Assembly: GCA_023395395.1 (NCBI GenBank)
Contig: JAEWZH010000008.1
Location: 1 to 9,304, forward strand
Direction: 5' to 3'
Length of the DNA stretch: 9,304 nucleotides
Source: Bacteroidota bacterium
GTDB lineage: Bacteria > Bacteroidota > Bacteroidia > Bacteroidales > Porphyromonadaceae
Below are positions 5,299 to 9,304 of this stretch, piece by piece. Both the position numbers and the translations under genes were made by a program. Numbering within the stretch: position 1 is the stretch's first letter; the number at the start of each line of letters is the position of its first letter. The notes under the pieces were generated by a model that saw only the letters and a program-made list of their open reading frames with translations, searched no databases and was not told the DNA's origin.

Positions 5299-7803
5299 AT
5301 GAAGAAAATCATCCAAATCCTAGGGTGCGCCCTCATTGCAGTTGGTGCTGCAGCACAGGGCGACACCCTCACCATCAGTAAATTTAAAGCTTTAGAGCCA
5401 GTCGTAGCCAATGCCCCATTTATGAGCGACAGTGTAAATATCAGTGGACAACCATTTGATATTAAGAGCTTGCTCAGTGCATTTCCTCAGCCCAGATTAG
5501 ACAGTAGCTTGCTGAGAGATGTGGTAGCTACCGACGAAGGCTTCGTCATGACCGATTCCACACTCCAAGGGGGGCAAAAAAACATTCAGACTTATCTCGT
5601 CTCCCTCCTCAGCACGAACTACGAGAAGGGCATGTTGATTGTCGAGTGTGATGCGCCATTTTCCCTTTTCCTCGATGGTCAAGTAATCGATCGAACCGAC
5701 GAAATAGCAACCCGAGTCCTCCCAGTAGAGCTCGAGCCCAGTGTATCACACTCTCTAGCGCTTCGTATCCTATCCAACGAAGGTGGGGAATCAGTATGGC
5801 GTATCCGCTACGTTCCCGAAAAGAAAAATTCCAAAATCACCTTCCCGACCGATGAGCATAGCTACCTCAGCGTCTACTATATGCTCACCGGCGAGAGCAT
5901 CGCTAGCACCACAGTATCTCCTTCGGGGAGGTATTCGACCCTCACGATTAGCGAAAAAGTAGACAATAAGCCCGTCTACTCCGTGCAACTCTATGAGGGT
6001 GAAAAACTCATTGCGCACCTCGATGGTTCTTATGTATCAGCTCGCTGGATGCCTCGGAGCGACAAGCTCTGGATTACCAAAGATAGCGACTACGGCATGC
6101 GCCTAATGACCATCGACCCTTCGACCATGCGCTCCGAGGTACTCCACCCATCCATCCCGAGCGAAGGGTACTTCTATATTACCCCTACCGAGGACAAACT
6201 CATCCTTGTCACACAAGAGAAGGGCCCTGAAAATACCCAATTTGTCGAGCGTGTCATGGATCGTTACGACACCACGGGAGAATACCGCAATCGTAGCTTC
6301 CTCGCCAGTTTTGATCTCCGTACAGGCATCTACCAACCGCTTACTTTCGGGCACCGAGATACAGGGTTGCACGGAATCTCCAACGATGGCAAAGAGATTA
6401 TCTTTAGCAATGCTCGTAATACCACCGAGATACCATTCTCCGTAAGCGACTATATGACGATGGATCTCCAGACACTCAAGGTCGATACGCTCTTCAGCAG
6501 CACAAGTGATCTTGGGGCAGTCTATTACACCTCCGAGCCTCGCTACCTTCTGGTCACAGGTACAGCCAACGCCTTTGGCGGTATCGGGCGAAACCTCCCG
6601 GAGGGTGCCATCGTCAATACCTACGATTATCAGCTCTTCCTTTATGATCGTCAGACCAAGAGTGCCAAAGCACTTACCCGTGACTTCAACCCTAGTGTGA
6701 GCGATGTCAAAGCCCTTCCAGACAAGTTTGAAGCCTATTTCACGGCTACGAATATGGACTATGTATCCCTCTACCGGGTGGACCTGCGTTCAGGAAAGAT
6801 TACGCAAGTACCGACGACCGAAGAGGTAGTTCGTAGTTTTGCCGTGGACAATCGCGGGACGCTAGTCACCTATTCAGGGCAAAGCCTGCTCAATTCCGAC
6901 CGCTATTACCAGATTCGCAACGGTCGTGAGCGTCTGACTTACAACCTTGCCAGCGACAAGATGGCAGACCTCCGGCTCGGCACGGCTCAAGATTGGAGTT
7001 TCACGATGCCCAATGGCGATGTAGTTCCAGGGCGTTTTTACCTCCCGCCCAACTTTGATACCAGCAAGAAGTACCCAATGATTGTCTACTACTACGGTGG
7101 CACTACGCCTACTGCGCGCACCTTTGAGGGAGCCTACTCGCTACCTATGTTCGCAGCTCAGGACTATGTAGTCCTTACCCTCAACCCTAGTGGTACCATT
7201 GGATGGGGGCAGGAATACGCCGCTCGCCATATCAATGCTTGGGGACAGCGTACTGCCGAAGAGATTATCGCTTCAGTCAAAGGCTTCTGCGCACAGCATC
7301 CCTACGTCAATCCGGATAAGATTGGTTGTATCGGGGCGAGCTATGGCGGCTTCATGACCATGTACCTACAGACCATTACCGATACTTTTGCTGCCGCAGT
7401 GAGTCATGCGGGGATCAGCAATATTGCCGCTTACTGGGGTGAAGGCACCTGGGGCATCGGCTACAGTACGGTAGCGAGCCACGGCAGCTATCCTTGGAAC
7501 AACCCCGAAATGTATACCAAGCAAAGCCCTATCTTCAATGCCGATAAGATCAATACACCTCTCCTCCTGCTCCATGGCACCTCCGATGTCAATGTCCCAA
7601 TCGGAGAGAGTGTACAGATGTACAATGCCCTCAAGATACTGGGTAAAGAGGTGGAGTTTATCAAAGTCTATGGTGAAGACCACGGTATCTACGACCCTGC
7701 AAAGCGACTTCGTTGGATGCAGACCACCATGGCGTGGTTCCAGCGTTGGCTCCACGATGACCCTACTTGGTGGAATACCCTCTATCCTCCAGTCAATCTG
7801 TGA
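5299..7803 (+). CDS. Secreted S9 (prolyl oligopeptidase) family peptidase
   Basis: An 834-residue serine peptidase. The signal peptide is about residues 1-19 (cleavage likely after AAA, leaving Gln20), so it is exported. Residues about 30-180 are an N-terminal extension, about 185-550 resemble the family's beta-propeller (PSGRY, SNDGKEIIFS blades), and about 565-820 form the alpha/beta-hydrolase domain. The catalytic triad is readable: Ser681 in GASYGGF, Asp763 in HGTSDVNVP and His795 in GEDHG. The LNPSGTIGWGQEY stretch at 628-640 is also typical of S9. Periodontal Bacteroidetes use such enzymes (DPPs, PTP-A, acylpeptidyl oligopeptidase) to feed on peptides. The length and N-terminal extension suggest the acylpeptidyl oligopeptidase-like group, but subtype is unproven. 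It starts 6 bp after ispE, and its TGA overlaps the GTG start of the next gene. Confidence 0.9.
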   Translation: MKKIIQILGCALIAVGAAAQGDTLTISKFKALEPVVANAPFMSDSVNISGQPFDIKSLLSAFPQPRLDSSLLRDVVATDEGFVMTDSTLQGGQKNIQTYLVSLLSTNYEKGMLIVECDAPFSLFLDGQVIDRTDEIATRVLPVELEPSVSHSLALRILSNEGGESVWRIRYVPEKKNSKITFPTDEHSYLSVYYMLTGESIASTTVSPSGRYSTLTISEKVDNKPVYSVQLYEGEKLIAHLDGSYVSARWMPRSDKLWITKDSDYGMRLMTIDPSTMRSEVLHPSIPSEGYFYITPTEDKLILVTQEKGPENTQFVERVMDRYDTTGEYRNRSFLASFDLRTGIYQPLTFGHRDTGLHGISNDGKEIIFSNARNTTEIPFSVSDYMTMDLQTLKVDTLFSSTSDLGAVYYTSEPRYLLVTGTANAFGGIGRNLPEGAIVNTYDYQLFLYDRQTKSAKALTRDFNPSVSDVKALPDKFEAYFTATNMDYVSLYRVDLRSGKITQVPTTEEVVRSFAVDNRGTLVTYSGQSLLNSDRYYQIRNGRERLTYNLASDKMADLRLGTAQDWSFTMPNGDVVPGRFYLPPNFDTSKKYPMIVYYYGGTTPTARTFEGAYSLPMFAAQDYVVLTLNPSGTIGWGQEYAARHINAWGQRTAEEIIASVKGFCAQHPYVNPDKIGCIGASYGGFMTMYLQTITDTFAAAVSHAGISNIAAYWGEGTWGIGYSTVASHGSYPWNNPEMYTKQSPIFNADKINTPLLLLHGTSDVNVPIGESVQMYNALKILGKEVEFIKVYGEDHGIYDPAKRLRWMQTTMAWFQRWLHDDPTWWNTLYPPVNL

Positions 7804-8339
7804 CCAAGACCCTATACTTGGATACCTGTCCCGTGGTCGTGACTTGGAGAGCGGTGAAGCACTTCACCTTACGCCTCTCCCACACCACGGGACAGGTGCA
7901 TTTATCTGCTCCCCTCCGAGCCACCGAGGCACAAGTACTCAAAGTCATCGCTGCTAAAGCCAACTGGATTGCCAAGGTCTACGCCAAGGGACAAAAGGCA
8001 ATAGCGGAGCACGAAGAGGTACTTGACCCAAGCCTCCAAACCTATCTTGAGGAAGAACTCCGACGCTTTATCCCCAAGTGGTCAGGGGTGCTCAAAGTGA
8101 AAGTCTCAGAAATACGGATTAAACAGGTACGGAGCTACTGGGGGAAGTGTTTCCCCCGCACTAGACGGGTTTACTTTGCTTTGCGCCTCGCCAAGTACCC
8201 ACCCGAGGTGATTGAGTATATCGTGGTGCACGAACTCCTCCACTTCCACATCCACAATCATGGTGATTCTTTCCACCGAGCGATGGATCGTCTTCTCCCC
8301 GATTGGCGACTTAGAGATCAACAGCTAAAAAAGAGGTGA
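7800..8339 (+). CDS. YgjP-type metallopeptidase (M48-related, DUF45)
   Basis: A 179-residue protein with the YgjP/WrpA zinc signature: HELLH at 144-148 and the third His in NHGDSFH (His154), preceded by RSYWGKCFPRTRRVYF (about 112-127), the conserved R-x-x-W-G-x-C/S block of the family. It is probably cytoplasmic, as no signal peptide is seen. GTG at 7800 is chosen as the start: it overlaps the previous TGA as GTGA and gives a family-like N-terminus. The in-frame ATG at 7767 would overlap the peptidase gene by 37 bp and add 11 residues with no family resemblance. Members are poorly characterised, and the physiological substrate is unknown. It is the last gene of the operon; the terminator stem includes its stop codon. 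Confidence 0.88.
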   Translation: MTKTLYLDTCPVVVTWRAVKHFTLRLSHTTGQVHLSAPLRATEAQVLKVIAAKANWIAKVYAKGQKAIAEHEEVLDPSLQTYLEEELRRFIPKWSGVLKVKVSEIRIKQVRSYWGKCFPRTRRVYFALRLAKYPPEVIEYIVVHELLHFHIHNHGDSFHRAMDRLLPDWRLRDQQLKKR

Positions 8340-8371
8340 GCACTTTAGTGCCGCTCACCCTTCTCTTTTTT
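8327..8371 (+). terminator. Intrinsic terminator of the operon
   Basis: AAAAAAGAG followed by GTGAGC on the left pairs with GCTCAC, a CCTT bulge, then CTCTTTTTT on the right. The inner arm GCACT/AGTGC closes on TT. The hairpin includes the TGA of the YgjP-type gene, and the right arm is followed directly by a T-run ending at 8371, so transcription should stop right after the operon. Confidence 0.85.
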
Positions 8372-8381
8372 CGTATCCTAA

Positions 8382-8470
8382 GAGGAAATCTCCTCTATAG
8401 AGAAGAGGAAACTCCTCTATAGAGAAGAGCGAACTCCTCTATAGAGGAGTCGAAGCAGATCTATAGAGAA
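8382..8470. repeat. Four-unit tandem array of 22-bp palindromic repeats
   Basis: Four imperfect copies (8382-8404, 8405-8426, 8427-8448, 8449-8470) share the core CTATAG, at 8395, 8417, 8439 and 8461, exactly 22 bp apart. Units 1-3 carry CCTCTATAGAG; unit 3 is a 14-bp perfect palindrome TCCTCTATAGAGGA. The last unit is the most diverged (AGATCTATAGAG). Two helical turns per unit would put every core on the same DNA face. It could be a multi-site operator, a dispersed intergenic repeat or slippage-prone DNA. Confidence 0.85.
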
Positions 8471-8520
8471 GAGAATGGGAACGGTGTTGATTGCTTAAAT
8501 CAATTGTAGGTATTTACAAT

Positions 8521-8564
8521 AAACGTCTGCAAACCCAAATAGGATTTGCAGACGTTTTCTTGTT
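8521..8564. terminator. Second strong hairpin, possibly bidirectional terminator
   Basis: AAACGTCTGCAAA (8521-8533) and TTTGCAGACGTTT (8545-8557) are perfect 13-bp complements around an 11-nt loop, followed by TTCTTGTT. The opposite strand also ends in a T-rich tract (TTTATTGTAAATA). No gene lies immediately before it, so it may catch read-through past 8371, end an unseen small transcript, or insulate the gene to its right. Confidence 0.75.
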
Positions 8565-8750
8565 ATTTTCAACATCCCTGTGGGGTGGTAATACCGTTAT
8601 TGATAGACAATTGATTGCAATTTTTTGTGACTACCTACATAAGAACAACCAATAGCTATGTAAGTGGGGAAAATGAATATATTTGTGATAGTAAAAGAAA
8701 AAACGCCAACCAATTGTCGAAAAATGGAGATACACTTTGAGTATAAACTG

Positions 8751-8782
8751 TTCGATTATATATACAATATGAAATAACTTTG
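8751..8782 (+). promoter_or_regulatory. Promoter overlapping a start codon
   Basis: TAACTTTG at 8775-8782 is a perfect TAnnTTTG -7 box. TTCG at 8751-8754 is a three-of-four -33 match at the ideal 20-bp spacing. The ATG at 8785 follows after only two bases, so transcription would begin at or within the start codon, giving a leaderless or near-leaderless mRNA. Confidence 0.6.
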
Positions 8783-8784
8783 CT

Positions 8785-9304
8785 ATGAAACGATTGCTTT
8801 TCTTCGCTCTACTATTTTTGCTGTATTATCATCCTGCTACACACGCTCAAGTCGGATACCCAACAGAGATTGTAAGCAAAGGTTCTCCCACAATTGACTC
8901 CGTGTCAAGTATGACTAGTTACATCTTGAGAAGCGGTGACAAATTGTATGAGATTTACCTCTATCAATCTGGAAAAATCACTTTTATTGTAAAAGTAATA
9001 GGGAGCTCTCATATCCAAGGTAGTTACAACTCTCTATACATCAGATATTCAGGCAAGGAAACCTCACTAATATATCCAAACTTTGACAAACTTGATGAGC
9101 TTGTGGCTATTCAGAAGAAGATGTACCAATCTATCGCAAACACCCTCGATCCTGAGTATTATGACTTTCTGAGCAAAGCAAAGTTTAGATTCGATGGAGA
9201 AAAGCTCTTTGCTGCCTACACTCAAGAAGTAATCGGTGGCAGACTGAACATGGACTTTATCTTCCCCGAAGGGGAATCACTCCCTCAATTAGACACCTGC
9301 CCTG
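8785..9304 (+). CDS. Secreted protein of unknown function, cut by the window end
   Basis: A frame open to the window edge, 173 codons seen with no stop. Residues 1-22 (MKRLLFFALLFLLYYHPATH and AQ) form a clear signal peptide with likely cleavage after THA, so the product is exported. The mature part is polar, with beta-prone stretches (KLYEIYLYQSGKITFIVKVI) and a Lys/Asp-rich helix-like section near 105-150, ending at an LDTCP stretch. I do not recognise a domain; it resembles the small exported orphan proteins common in Bacteroidetes. GC is about 39% (140 of 360 counted at 8881-9240) against the mid-50s percent in the operon, suggesting different ancestry. It has its own promoter. Confidence 0.8.
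   Translation, partial: MKRLLFFALLFLLYYHPATHAQVGYPTEIVSKGSPTIDSVSSMTSYILRSGDKLYEIYLYQSGKITFIVKVIGSSHIQGSYNSLYIRYSGKETSLIYPNFDKLDELVAIQKKMYQSIANTLDPEYYDFLSKAKFRFDGEKLFAAYTQEVIGGRLNMDFIFPEGESLPQLDTCP

Larger units (their letters stand above)
8372..8784. other. Intergenic region with repeats, terminator and promoter
   Basis: Besides the array, the second terminator and the promoter listed separately, this AT-rich spacer holds small inverted repeats: TTGATT/AATCAA near 8488-8503, TACATA/TATGTA near 8653-8679, and an 8-bp pair GACAATTG (8606-8613) with CAATTGTC (8711-8718). No protein gene is convincing here; the only frame of note is 34 codons (8673-8777). Confidence 0.5.

Noticed and set aside
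7366..7755. 129-codon antisense frame in the peptidase catalytic domain
   Set aside because: It lies opposite the catalytic Ser/Asp region, whose conservation explains the open frame.
7538..7957. 139-codon frame overlapping the S9 peptidase and YgjP-type genes
   Set aside because: It is a shifted-frame shadow of two well-supported genes, with Ser/Pro/Arg-rich low-information sequence.
8382..8470. CRISPR array
   Set aside because: The 22-bp units are contiguous with no unique spacers, and there are no cas genes.
8673..8777. 34-codon frame ending in the promoter of the last gene
   Set aside because: It opens with an ATG after GGGGA, but it is short, has no domain, overlaps one arm of an inverted repeat and its stop lies inside the -7 box. 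It cannot be supported without homologues.
1..9304. tRNA or rRNA genes
   Set aside because: No cloverleaf with TTCRA-type arm or conserved rRNA blocks was found by eye on either strand.

Overview
The window looks like part of a Bacteroidetes chromosome, most likely Porphyromonas or a close relative. Start codons lack Shine-Dalgarno sequences. Promoter-like boxes match the Bacteroidetes TAnnTTTG -7 element. The gene content also fits: a secreted S9 peptidase, a GH29 fucosidase lipoprotein and IspE of the MEP pathway. The genus call is inferred from protein character; no search was possible.

Left region (1-990): no convincing protein gene. It is unusually rich in inverted repeats: a perfect 14-bp pair (136-182), a long imperfect hairpin (388-474), two strong adjacent hairpins (595-679 and 684-730) enclosed by a perfect 10-bp pair (576-585/741-750), and a terminator-like hairpin (779-810). 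A near-consensus promoter box at 222-229 precedes these structures. The stretch could therefore encode a structured non-coding RNA of roughly 570 nt. It could instead be the non-coding end or oriT region of an integrative element. The 11-base string GTTAC(C/T)TTTGC occurs at 220-230 and again at 811-821, at the two edges of the structured segment. It resembles both a -7 box and the core site used by CTnDOT-type integrases.

Central operon (991-8339, all +): six genes with 4-37 bp overlaps or gaps of at most 9 bp. They are a CPBP intramembrane protease, a GH29 alpha-L-fucosidase lipoprotein, endonuclease IV (nfo), CDP-ME kinase (ispE), a secreted S9 prolyl-oligopeptidase-family peptidase, and a YgjP-type zinc metallopeptidase. 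All recognised catalytic motifs are intact. The operon mixes housekeeping DNA repair and isoprenoid synthesis with host glycan and peptide degradation, and it ends at a strong intrinsic terminator overlapping the last stop codon.

Right region (8340-9304): after the terminator comes a four-unit array of the palindrome CTCTATAGAG-like core with an exact 22-bp period (8382-8470). A second strong, possibly bidirectional terminator follows (8521-8564), then AT-rich spacer with small inverted repeats. A good promoter (8751-8782) lies almost on top of the start codon of a small secreted protein of unknown function (8785 onward), which runs off the window. This last gene is about 39% GC by hand count, against the mid-50s percent in sampled operon stretches.
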